From Ectothiorhodospiraceae bacterium (lineage in GTDB: Bacteria > Pseudomonadota > Gammaproteobacteria > Nitrococcales > AK92), in the NCBI GenBank assembly GCA_029263635.1, contig JAJUFY010000009.1, positions 1 through 16,472 of the forward strand: 16,472 nucleotides of DNA. The letters run 5' to 3'. Below the pieces are notes generated by a model. The model saw nothing but the letters and a program-made list of their open reading frames with translations. It did not search any database and was not told where the DNA came from. Positions 7,027-13,661 of the stretch are shown one piece after another (the first letter of the stretch is position 1; the number at the start of each line of letters is the position of its first letter). Both the position numbers and the translations under genes were made by a program.

Positions 7027-7756
7027 CGTTACCGCCTGCCTCCTCCAGCTGCCGCCACAGACAGGGACCGCCGGCCGCCTTGTCCAGCTGTTCCAGCCAG
7101 GCCTGATGCGCCGCGGTCTCGGCCGCATCGGCGCGCACCACCTTGAGCCGGGGCCGGTCGGCCGGCAGCCGCCGGATCGCGGTCTGTGCCATGGGGCCGC
7201 CTCCCGCCTGCCCGTCCACTTCCAGCCCCAGCGTCACCTGGCCGCCGGTCATGGCCAGGTAGACATCGGCCAGGATGCGGGCGTCGAGCAGCGCGCCATG
7301 CAGTTCGCGCTGAGAGTTGTCGATGCCGTAGCGCCGGCAGAGCGCGTCCAGGCTGTTGCGCTGGCCCGGATGCAGGCGGCGGGCCAGCAGCAGCGTGTCC
7401 ATCACGCTGCAGATTTCCTCGAGGCGGGGGTAGCCGGCCTCGAGCAGCGCCAGTTCGTGATTGAGGAAACCGATATCGAAAGCGGCGTTATGGATCACCA
7501 GCTCGGCGCCGCGCACGAACTCCAGGAACTGCTCGGCGATGTCCTTGAACCTGGGCTTGTCGCGCAGGAATTCGTTGGTGATCCCGTGCACCGCGATGGC
7601 GCCTTCGTCGATCTCGCGGTCGGGCTGCAGATAGAAATGAAAATGGTTGTCGGTCGGCCGCCGGGTGATCAGCTCCACGCAGCCGATTTCGATGATCCGG
7701 TGCCCCTGGCTTGGTTCCAGGCCGGTGGTTTCCGTATCCAGGACGATTTGCCGCAT
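7019..7756 (-). CDS. dnaQ: DNA polymerase III epsilon subunit (3'-5' proofreading exonuclease)
   Basis: Epsilon removes misincorporated nucleotides within the polymerase III core. The 245-residue protein shows the DEDDh exonuclease set: Asp7 and Glu9 (LDTETTG), Asp94 (HNAAFD), His153 and Asp158 (ELHGALLDARILADVYLA). The substrate motif VHGIT lies at 56-60. After a flexible Gly/Ala-rich linker (about 170-195) there is a C-terminal tail (about 200-245) with hydrophobic and Trp residues, where E. coli epsilon binds the alpha subunit. Length is close to the E. coli protein, so this is the replicative form rather than a short exonuclease. It begins 22 bases after rnhA, preceded by AGGAA, and its end overlaps the HAD phosphatase start by eight bases. 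Confidence 0.97.
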   Translation of the reverse strand: MRQIVLDTETTGLEPSQGHRIIEIGCVELITRRPTDNHFHFYLQPDREIDEGAIAVHGITNEFLRDKPRFKDIAEQFLEFVRGAELVIHNAAFDIGFLNHELALLEAGYPRLEEICSVMDTLLLARRLHPGQRNSLDALCRRYGIDNSQRELHGALLDARILADVYLAMTGGQVTLGLEVDGQAGGGPMAQTAIRRLPADRPRLKVVRADAAETAAHQAWLEQLDKAAGGPCLWRQLEEAGGNDD

Positions 7757-7778
7757 TGTCTTGTCGTATTCCTGTGCC

Positions 7779-8246
7779 TCAGCCGGCTGTCACGCCACGA
7801 CCGCTGGCCGCCAGCATGGCGTCGATGGCATCGTTGGCGAGCCGGTCGGCCAGCTCGTTCTCGCGGTGCCCGCTATGGCCCCGGACCCAGTGCCAGGTGA
7901 TCTCGTGGCCGCTGGCCGCCGCCTCCAGCCGCCGCCAGAGGTCCTCGTTCTTGACCGGCTTCTTGTCGGCGGTGCGCCAGCCACGTCGCTTCCAGTTCGG
8001 CAGCCACTCGGTGATGCCCTTGCGGACATACTGGGAGTCGGTGGTGAGCTCGACCCTGCACGGCCGCTTCAGGCTCTCCAGTGCCCGGATGGCCGCCATC
8101 AGCTCCATGCGGTTGTTGGTGGTCTGCGGCTCGGCACCGGACAGGGTCTTCTCCCTGCCCTTGTGCCGCAGCAGCGCGCCCCAGCCACCGGGGCCGGGAT
8201 TGCCGCGGCAGGCGCCATCACTGAATATCTCGACGCAGTGCAACAT
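7779..8246 (-). CDS. rnhA: Ribonuclease HI
   Basis: RNase HI cuts the RNA strand of RNA-DNA hybrids, clearing R-loops and primers in the cytoplasm. The 155-residue protein has the catalytic residues at exactly the E. coli positions: Asp10 (FSDGACRGNPGPGGWG), Glu48 (NNRMELMA), Asp70 (TTDSQYV), His124 (VRGHSGH) and Asp134 (ELADRLA). The basic handle region (about 80-100, WKRRGWRTADKKPVK) is also present. Its start lies inside the end of the methyltransferase gene with a 29-base overlap, and dnaQ follows 22 bases later on the same strand. In E. coli rnhA and dnaQ are divergent, so the orientation differs here. An AAGGAAA precedes the ATG at a longish spacing. Confidence 0.98.
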   Translation of the reverse strand: MLHCVEIFSDGACRGNPGPGGWGALLRHKGREKTLSGAEPQTTNNRMELMAAIRALESLKRPCRVELTTDSQYVRKGITEWLPNWKRRGWRTADKKPVKNEDLWRRLEAAASGHEITWHWVRGHSGHRENELADRLANDAIDAMLAASGRGVTAG

Positions 8247-8967
8247 CCAAAGGTTTCCTTGACGTAGGTTGTGCGAGGCCGCCTGCCACCAGCCGCCGCC
8301 GGCGCCACAACACGGGGCGCAGCGGCGTCATGCCCGCCACATGCTTCTGCGCCACGGTCAGGTGCACCCCCCCGAACCAGGGGACGACCCGCGCGGCCCA
8401 GTTCTCCATGGGCAGCAAGCGCTGCTGCAGCCGCGAGCGGTTGATCGGCGGCCGATAAAACAGATGCTCGACGCTGATCGTTGTCAGATCGAGCAAGGTC
8501 AGCCAGTCCCGGACCCTGCGGCTGGTGAAGTATTCGCCGTTCCAGGGCGCGCCACGCCGCTGCAGCGCCGGCAGCGCGTGGGCGCAGCCCCACAGGCTGA
8601 GCAGGTTGAAACTGAGCACCAGCAGGTAGCCCTCCGGCGCCAGCACCCGCTCGGCCTCCCGCAGCACCCGATGCGGGTTGTCGCTGAATTCCAGGCTGTG
8701 CACCAGCACCACGATGTCCATGGTGTTGGACTGGAACGGCAGCTGCTCGGGCCGCAACACGCAGTCAACCTTGCTCTCGGCACTGCGTCCCACCAGCCAC
8801 TGCCGCGAGGTGTTGGCGCGCAGCACCCGCTGCCCGTCGCCGAAACCGCCGATCTGCAGCAGCGTGGCTCCCGCCCAGCGATCGAGGTGGTGATCCAGGG
8901 CCTGCCGCTCGACAGCGGCCAGCAGCCGGCCGAGCGGAGTTTCGAACCAGTTCTGCAGCGTCTTCAT
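8218..8967 (-). CDS. Class I SAM-dependent methyltransferase, YafS-like
   Basis: This 249-residue protein has a Rossmann-type methyltransferase domain. The SAM-binding motif I is LLQIGGFGDGQ (36-46), motif IV is LPFQSNTMDIVVLVHSLEF (76-94), and the post-motif VLAPEGYLLVLSFNLLSLWG (108-127) is typical of the family. It matches the YafS-type proteins found beside gloB, rnhA and dnaQ in many gammaproteobacteria; their substrate is not known to me. The C-terminus (about 220-249) is basic (WRRRRL) and overlaps the rnhA start by 29 bases. A GGAG lies about ten bases before the ATG. It is the first gene of the minus-strand run and is divergent from gloB. Confidence 0.88.
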   Translation of the reverse strand: MKTLQNWFETPLGRLLAAVERQALDHHLDRWAGATLLQIGGFGDGQRVLRANTSRQWLVGRSAESKVDCVLRPEQLPFQSNTMDIVVLVHSLEFSDNPHRVLREAERVLAPEGYLLVLSFNLLSLWGCAHALPALQRRGAPWNGEYFTSRRVRDWLTLLDLTTISVEHLFYRPPINRSRLQQRLLPMENWAARVVPWFGGVHLTVAQKHVAGMTPLRPVLWRRRRLVAGGLAQPTSRKPLDVALRRDIQ

Positions 8968-9110
8968 GATCGGTGCAGCTCCGCCTGTCCAACCGCCAAG
9001 GATAACGGTCCGCCCCCCAGGCCGCCAGCCGACCCGCGACGACTCGGCGCGAATGGGCTAGGATGCTGTGCAGGCTTCAGAACGGACCTTCAAATCGGTG
9101 CCATCGTTCC
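8968..9110. promoter_or_regulatory. Divergent region between yafS-like gene and gloB
   Basis: These 143 bases separate the minus-strand methyltransferase run from plus-strand gloB and should hold both promoters. A TAGGAT (9059-9064) lies about 47 bases before the gloB start as a possible -10, but no good -35 is seen at 16-18 bases. I found no convincing minus-strand promoter. Confidence 0.3.
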
Positions 9111-9881
9111 ATGAGTCAGATTTTTGCGATCAACGCCTTCAAGGATAACTACATCTGGGTCCTGCCCAACCCTGAGAGCGGCAGCGCCTTCGTCGTCGAC
9201 CCCGGCGACGCGGAGCCGGTGCGCGCCGGATTGGCGGCGGCCGGACTCGAGCTCGGCGGTATTCTCGTTACCCACCATCATTGGGACCACACCAACGGCA
9301 TCAAAGAGCTGCTCGCCGATGCCCAGGTGCCGGTGGTCGCCCCGGTCGACGACCGCATCGAAGGCGTCACCCACCCGGTACGCGACGGCGACGAGGTCCG
9401 CCTGGACGGGCTGCCGGTGCGGTTCCAGGTGCTGGAAATCCCCGGCCACACCAGCAGCCATATCGCCTTCGTCGGCGGCGGCATGCTGTTCTGCGGCGAT
9501 ACGCTGTTCGCCGGCGGCTGCGGCCGCATGTTCGAAGGAACCCCGGCGCAGATGCATGCTTCCCTGCAGCGGCTGGCGGCCCTGCCGGAGGAGACCCTGG
9601 TCTACTGCGGCCATGAATACACCGAGGCCAACCTGCGCTTTGCGCTGCAGGTGGAACCGGATAACGCACAGCTGCAAGCCCGGCTGGCGCAGGTCGCGGA
9701 GCAACGTGCCCGCGGCGAGATCACGCTGCCCAGCACGATCGGCGTCGAGCGGGCAACCAATCCGTTCCTGCGGGTCGACCAGCAATCCGTGATCGAAAGC
9801 GCGGAAAGGCATGCCGGCCGCAGGCTAACATCCGCAACCGACGTCTTCGCCGCTGTCCGGGCCTGGAAGGACTCGGTCTGA
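9111..9881 (+). CDS. gloB: Hydroxyacylglutathione hydrolase (glyoxalase II)
   Basis: GloB hydrolyses S-lactoylglutathione to lactate and glutathione, the second step of methylglyoxal detoxification. This 256-residue metallo-beta-lactamase-fold enzyme has the binuclear metal ligands His55, His57, Asp59 and His60 (THHHWDH), His113 (PGHTSSH), Asp130 (CGDTLFAGGCGRMFEGT) and His168 (CGHEYTEANLRFA). The C-terminal glutathione-binding helical domain contains NPFLR (217-221). Length is the family norm. The frame is open from 9063, but the ATG at 9111 (MSQIFAINAFKDNYIW) matches the family N-terminus; the extra 16 residues do not. No strong ribosome binding site is seen. The gene is followed by mltD after 59 bases, as in the E. 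coli neighbourhood. Confidence 0.97.
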   Translation: MSQIFAINAFKDNYIWVLPNPESGSAFVVDPGDAEPVRAGLAAAGLELGGILVTHHHWDHTNGIKELLADAQVPVVAPVDDRIEGVTHPVRDGDEVRLDGLPVRFQVLEIPGHTSSHIAFVGGGMLFCGDTLFAGGCGRMFEGTPAQMHASLQRLAALPEETLVYCGHEYTEANLRFALQVEPDNAQLQARLAQVAEQRARGEITLPSTIGVERATNPFLRVDQQSVIESAERHAGRRLTSATDVFAAVRAWKDSV

Positions 9882-9940
9882 TCCCCCCGGTGCGTGCCGC
9901 CTAGCGCGACATGCAAACAACAATAACCGGAGAGCAACAG

Positions 9941-11530
9941 GTGACCCATCGCCGCCTCATCCTGGGCCTGGCCTTCACGCTGCTGATCACCGGCTGCGCC
10001 CACCTCGGCCTACAGCCTGCGGACGACGCTGCCGGCGCAGCGACCGCCGCCGATGAACCGCAGGCGCTTGCCGATTCCTCCGAGCCGGCCGCCCCGGAAC
10101 GGGAAACCGATCTGTGGGACAGGATCCGCGCCGGCCTGCAGATGGAGGAGCGCACCGATCCCCGCGTCGAAGCGGAGATCGCCTACTACGCCAGCCGGCC
10201 CGAATACATAGACCGGGTCGCCGACCGCGCGGCGCCGTATCTGCACTACATCGTCGAGCAGCTCGAAAAGCGCGGCATGCCGATGGAGCTGGCGCTGCTG
10301 CCGGTGATCGAGAGCGCCTACCAGCCGTTCGCCTACTCGCCCGGACGGGCTGCGGGCATCTGGCAGTTCATTCCGTCCACCGGCCGCCACTACGGCCTGA
10401 AGCAGACCTGGTGGTACGACGGCCGGCGCGACGTGATCGCCTCCACCAATGCCGCACTGGACTACCTGCAGCAGCTGTACAACCGCTTCTCCGACTGGGA
10501 GCTGGCCCTGGCCGCCTACAATGCCGGCCAGGGCAACGTGAACCGGGCGATTCGCAACAACGAGCGCCGCGGCCTGCCGACCGACTACTGGAGCCTGAAG
10601 CTGCCGCGCGAAACCCAGCATTACGTGCCCCGGCTGCTGGCCATCCGCGCGCTGGTGGCCGAGCCCGAGCGCTACGGCCTGACCCTGCGCAGCATTCCTG
10701 ACAAGCCTTATCTGACCGTGGTCGAGATCGGCTCCCAGATCGACCTGGCGCTGGCCGCGGAGCTGGCCGGCATGTCGGTGGACGAGCTCTACCGCCTCAA
10801 TCCCGGTTTCAACCGCTGGGCGACCGACCCGGATGGCCCGCATCTGTTGGTAGTCCCGATCGAGGCGGTGGAACGCTTCGAAATGGCGCTTACCGAACTG
10901 CCGCCGGAAAAGCGGGTGCGATGGGAGCGGCACAAGATCGCCTCCGGCGACACCCTGATCGGTATCGCCAAACGCTACCACACCACCGTCGAGGTCCTGC
11001 GGCAGGTCAACGACCTGCGCGGCAGCAGGATTCGCGCCGGCCAGCACCTGATCGTGCCGGTGGCGTCGCGCTCGGCCGAGCACTACACCCTCAGCGCCAG
11101 CCAGCGCCTGGCGCAGACCCAGCAGAAGCCGCGCGCCGGCCAGAAGCACATCCACACCGTCCAGCGCGGCGACACCCTGTGGGATCTCGCCCGCCGCTAT
11201 GGCACCACCACCCGGCAGCTGGCGCAGTGGAACGGCATGTCGCCGCGGGATACGATCCGCCCCGGCCAGAACCTGGTGGTCTGGCTCAATGCCGGCGGTT
11301 CGGGCATCCAGAAGGCGGTCGCCTCACCCGCCGATGCGGTCAAGCCGCCGGTGACGGTTCAGCAGGTGCGCTACAAGGTCCGCCGCGGCGATTCCCTGTA
11401 CCTGATCGCCCGGAAATTCAACGTCAGCGTCGACGACCTGCTGCGCTGGAACAACCTCTCCCGGAAGAGCTATCTGCAACCCGGCCAGTCGCTGGTGGTG
11501 CACGTCGATATCACCGGCGGCAGCATCTAG
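9941..11530 (+). CDS. mltD: Membrane-bound lytic murein transglycosylase D with three LysM repeats
   Basis: MltD cleaves the peptidoglycan glycan strand from the outer-membrane lipoprotein position. I place the start at GTG 9941, six bases after GGAGAG. An in-frame ATG at 9911 has no ribosome binding site and would only add ten polar residues before the signal peptide. From the GTG the protein has 529 residues. A type II signal peptide (about 1-18) ends in the lipobox ITGC with Cys19. The SLT catalytic domain spans about 85-240, with Glu124 in PVIESAYQPFAYSP and the AAGIWQFIPSTG, WELALAAYNAGQGNV and HYVPRLLAI motifs. Three LysM peptidoglycan-binding repeats follow at about 331-374, 405-449 and 478-522. 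Two or more LysM is normal for MltD. It lies behind gloB. Confidence 0.96.
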   Translation: MTHRRLILGLAFTLLITGCAHLGLQPADDAAGAATAADEPQALADSSEPAAPERETDLWDRIRAGLQMEERTDPRVEAEIAYYASRPEYIDRVADRAAPYLHYIVEQLEKRGMPMELALLPVIESAYQPFAYSPGRAAGIWQFIPSTGRHYGLKQTWWYDGRRDVIASTNAALDYLQQLYNRFSDWELALAAYNAGQGNVNRAIRNNERRGLPTDYWSLKLPRETQHYVPRLLAIRALVAEPERYGLTLRSIPDKPYLTVVEIGSQIDLALAAELAGMSVDELYRLNPGFNRWATDPDGPHLLVVPIEAVERFEMALTELPPEKRVRWERHKIASGDTLIGIAKRYHTTVEVLRQVNDLRGSRIRAGQHLIVPVASRSAEHYTLSASQRLAQTQQKPRAGQKHIHTVQRGDTLWDLARRYGTTTRQLAQWNGMSPRDTIRPGQNLVVWLNAGGSGIQKAVASPADAVKPPVTVQQVRYKVRRGDSLYLIARKFNVSVDDLLRWNNLSRKSYLQPGQSLVVHVDITGGSI

Positions 11531-11636
11531 CAGCACGGACTGGCGGGCAACGGCGCCACGCCGCCTGGAACCGGTCGCCCGGCGCTGCCGGAACCAGGGC
11601 TTGGGCGGGCACGCCAGCCCGCGCGCGCTGCAATAG

Positions 11637-11675
11637 CGTCAGGCCGGCCACGGCCTTCCCTCCGGCAGCCTGACG
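11637..11675. terminator. Inverted repeat between convergent mltD and minE
   Basis: CGTCAGGC (11637-11644) and GCCTGACG (11668-11675) form a perfect 8-bp stem, extended by CGG/CCG across a small bulge, with GGCC repeats in the loop. It lies in the 173-base gap between the ends of mltD and minE, so a two-way terminator is plausible, though neither strand has a T-run. Nothing else is seen in the gap. Confidence 0.4.
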
Positions 11676-11703
11676 GATGGTACTGTGCGGGATCGCGACC
11701 GGC

Positions 11704-11976
11704 TCAGCGCCGGCGCCCGGCCGACTGCGTCTCCGGCAGGATCACGTTGAGCTCCAGCACTTCGCAGTCGCCGTCACGATCCAGCTGTACCGTCACTGCG
11801 CTGGGATCCACCTGCACGTACTTGCGCACCACCAGCAGCAGCTCTTCCTTGAGCAGCGGCAGATAGTCCGGCCCGCCGCGCGGCGACCGCTCGTGGGCGA
11901 CGATGATCTGCAGCCGCTCCTTGGCGACGCGGGCGGTATTCTTCTTCTGCGATTGGAAGTAATTCAGAAAGCTCAT
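11704..11976 (-). CDS. minE: Cell division topological specificity factor MinE
   Basis: MinE stimulates the MinD ATPase and drives pole-to-pole oscillation, keeping the division site at midcell. The 90-residue protein has the N-terminal membrane-contact segment MSFLNYFQS (1-9), the MinD-binding and anti-MinCD helix KKNTARVAKERLQIIVAHERS (11-31), and the C-terminal topological-specificity domain (about 36-82), ending in a basic tail. Length is normal. The frame extends far upstream, but the ATG at 11976 matches the family start, overlaps the minD stop as ATGA, and has a GGGAGCGGG ribosome binding site inside minD. Translation is probably coupled to minD. Confidence 0.97.
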   Translation of the reverse strand: MSFLNYFQSQKKNTARVAKERLQIIVAHERSPRGGPDYLPLLKEELLLVVRKYVQVDPSAVTVQLDRDGDCEVLELNVILPETQSAGRRR

Positions 11977-12788
11977 GAATTCCCGCTCCCGAACAGGCGC
12001 CCGAGGAATCCTTTCTTCTCGTTCAGGAAGCGATGCGGACGCTCCTCGCCCAGATAGCGGGCAACGGCATCCTGATAGGCCTGGCCGGCATCGCTGTCCT
12101 CGTCCATGATGACCGGCACCCCGGCGTTGGACGCCGCCAGCACCGCTTTCGATTCCGGCACGACCCCGAGCAGGTCGATGGCAAGGATCTCGCAAACGTC
12201 CTCGACGCTGAGCATCTCGCCTTTCTGGACCCGGCCCGGCGCATAGCGGGCCAGCAGCAGGCGGGTGGTCACCGGCTCTTCACCGCGCTCGGCACGCCGC
12301 GTCTTGCTCGACAGGATGCCGATGATGCGGTCGGAATCGCGCACCGACGAGACTTCCGGGTTGGTGACCACGATGGCATCGTCGGCGAAGTAGGCGGCCA
12401 GCATGGCGCCGCGCTCGATGCCGGCCGGCGAGTCGCAGACGATGTAGTCGAAATCCTGCGCCAGCTCTTCCAGGACCCGGCCGACGCCGTCCTGGGTCAG
12501 GGCCTCTTTGTCGCGGGTCTGCGAAGCCGGCAGGATGTACAGATTGTCCAGCCGCTTGTCCTTGATCAGCGCCTGCTTGAGGTTCGCTTCGCCGTTGATG
12601 ACGTTGACGAAGTCGTACACCACCCGGCGCTCGCAGCCCATGATGAGATCGAGGTTGCGCAGGCCGACGTCGAAATCGATGACGGCGGTCCGATGCCCAG
12701 CCTTGGCGAGACCGGCCGCGAAGGACGCGCTGGTAGTGGTCTTGCCTACCCCGCCCTTGCCGGAGGTGACCACGATGATTCTTGCCAC
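11973..12788 (-). CDS. minD: Septum site-determining ATPase MinD
   Basis: MinD is a membrane-cycling ParA-type ATPase that recruits MinC and MinE. The 271-residue protein starts MARIIVVTSGKGGVGKTTT with the deviant Walker A lysines Lys11 and Lys16 at E. coli positions. It has the VIDFDVGLRNLDL switch region and the CDSPAGIERGA Walker B-like segment. The C-terminal amphipathic membrane-targeting helix is visible (KKGFLGRLFG). The start codon is GTG, preceded by GGGAG at nine bases. It follows minC after 47 bases and overlaps minE by four, a classic minCDE operon. Confidence 0.98.
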   Translation of the reverse strand: MARIIVVTSGKGGVGKTTTSASFAAGLAKAGHRTAVIDFDVGLRNLDLIMGCERRVVYDFVNVINGEANLKQALIKDKRLDNLYILPASQTRDKEALTQDGVGRVLEELAQDFDYIVCDSPAGIERGAMLAAYFADDAIVVTNPEVSSVRDSDRIIGILSSKTRRAERGEEPVTTRLLLARYAPGRVQKGEMLSVEDVCEILAIDLLGVVPESKAVLAASNAGVPVIMDEDSDAGQAYQDAVARYLGEERPHRFLNEKKGFLGRLFGSGNS

Positions 12789-12835
12789 GGTTGCTGTCTC
12801 CCGAATTGAACTGGTCCGCGCTGTGGCTGCTGCGC

Positions 12836-13528
12836 CTACAGCGGCTCGATATGCAGCGCCTCGCCATCGAGATAGATCTGGACGGGGCGCCCGCGTCCGG
12901 TCTCGTCAATGTTTTCGCTGATTCGGTAGGCGCCGGCGACGGACACCAGCTCCGCTTCCAGGCTCTGGCAGAAGATCCGGGCGCTGGTATCGCCCTGCAC
13001 GCCCGCCAGGGCCCGCCCGCGTAACGGCCCGTAGACATGGATGTGGCCTTCGGCCAGCACCTCGGCGCCGGCACTCACCGGCGCCAGCACGATGAGGTCG
13101 CCGCGCGCGTAGATCTGCTGGCCGGAACGCACCGGCTGCTGCACCACCATGGCGGCGGGACGCTCGCGAACCGGCTCCACCCGCCGCGCCGGCGCATTGC
13201 CGAGCTCGATGACGCCGAGCCCGGCGGCAGCGGCCTGCCCGGCCAGCGCGGGAGCGCCGGCCCGGACTCCGACCGGAACCAGCCCTCTTTGCCGCAGGCA
13301 ATCGGCGAGCGCCGCCAGATCCAGCGCCTGGCCCTGCAGCGCTTCCAGATCCAGCACCACCGGCAGGTGCCGGAACAGCTCCGGCATGGTCGCCAGCCGG
13401 GCATCGAGCTGGTGGGCCAGCAGCTCCAGATCGGCCGTGAGCAGGTGCAGCACCGACAGGGTCAGCATGCGTCCCTTGAGCTCGAAGGCCTTCGGCGTCG
13501 CTGCTGCGGAATTGGACGTGGAGAGCAT
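12836..13528 (-). CDS. minC: Septum site-determining protein MinC
   Basis: MinC blocks FtsZ ring assembly away from midcell when brought to the membrane by MinD. The 230-residue protein has an N-terminal FtsZ-inhibiting domain (about 12-110, FELKGRMLTLSVLHL at its start), a linker, and the C-terminal beta-helix dimerisation domain (about 125-228). The MinD-contact motif RSGQ is at 134-137 and the conserved DLIVLAPVSAGAEVLAEGHIHVYGPLRGRALAG series follows. Length is normal. The ribosome binding site is weak (GGAT). It is the first gene of minCDE and follows htpG, with a predicted promoter at the end of htpG. Confidence 0.96.
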   Translation of the reverse strand: MLSTSNSAAATPKAFELKGRMLTLSVLHLLTADLELLAHQLDARLATMPELFRHLPVVLDLEALQGQALDLAALADCLRQRGLVPVGVRAGAPALAGQAAAAGLGVIELGNAPARRVEPVRERPAAMVVQQPVRSGQQIYARGDLIVLAPVSAGAEVLAEGHIHVYGPLRGRALAGVQGDTSARIFCQSLEAELVSVAGAYRISENIDETGRGRPVQIYLDGEALHIEPL

Positions 13529-13602
13529 GGTTATCCGGCCGGATTTATTGTAGGGGACCCAAAACGCTCGGACCGTGATCTGCCTGCCGGCATCGACAGC
13601 CC

Positions 13603-13631
13603 GGCCGGCGGCGCCACAGCGGCCGCCGGCC
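13603..13631 (-). terminator. Strong 10-bp hairpin between htpG and minC
   Basis: GGCCGGCGGC (13603-13612) and GCCGCCGGCC (13622-13631) are perfect inverted copies around a nine-base loop. It lies 27 bases after the htpG stop. No T-run follows on the minus strand, so termination would be factor-assisted or weak. It also overlaps the predicted transcription start region of minC. Confidence 0.45.
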
Positions 13632-13632
13632 A

Positions 13633-13661
13633 GTTATAACGAGCGGGCCTGCGCCGATCAA
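13633..13661 (-). promoter_or_regulatory. Predicted promoter of minCDE
   Basis: On the minus strand TTGATC (13656-13661) and TATAAC (13633-13638) are separated by exactly 17 bases and match four and five of six consensus positions. The -35 overlaps the htpG stop codon. It predicts a leader of about 100 bases before minC. A second TACAAT (13547-13552), nearer the gene, lacks a -35. Confidence 0.5.

Noticed and set aside
9911..9940. ATG start for mltD at 9911
   Set aside because: It has no ribosome binding site, whereas the in-frame GTG at 9941 follows GGAGAG and begins directly at the basic start of the signal peptide.
10010..11155. A 381-codon minus-strand open frame inside mltD
   Set aside because: It is antisense to conserved SLT and LysM coding sequence with no motif or ribosome binding site.
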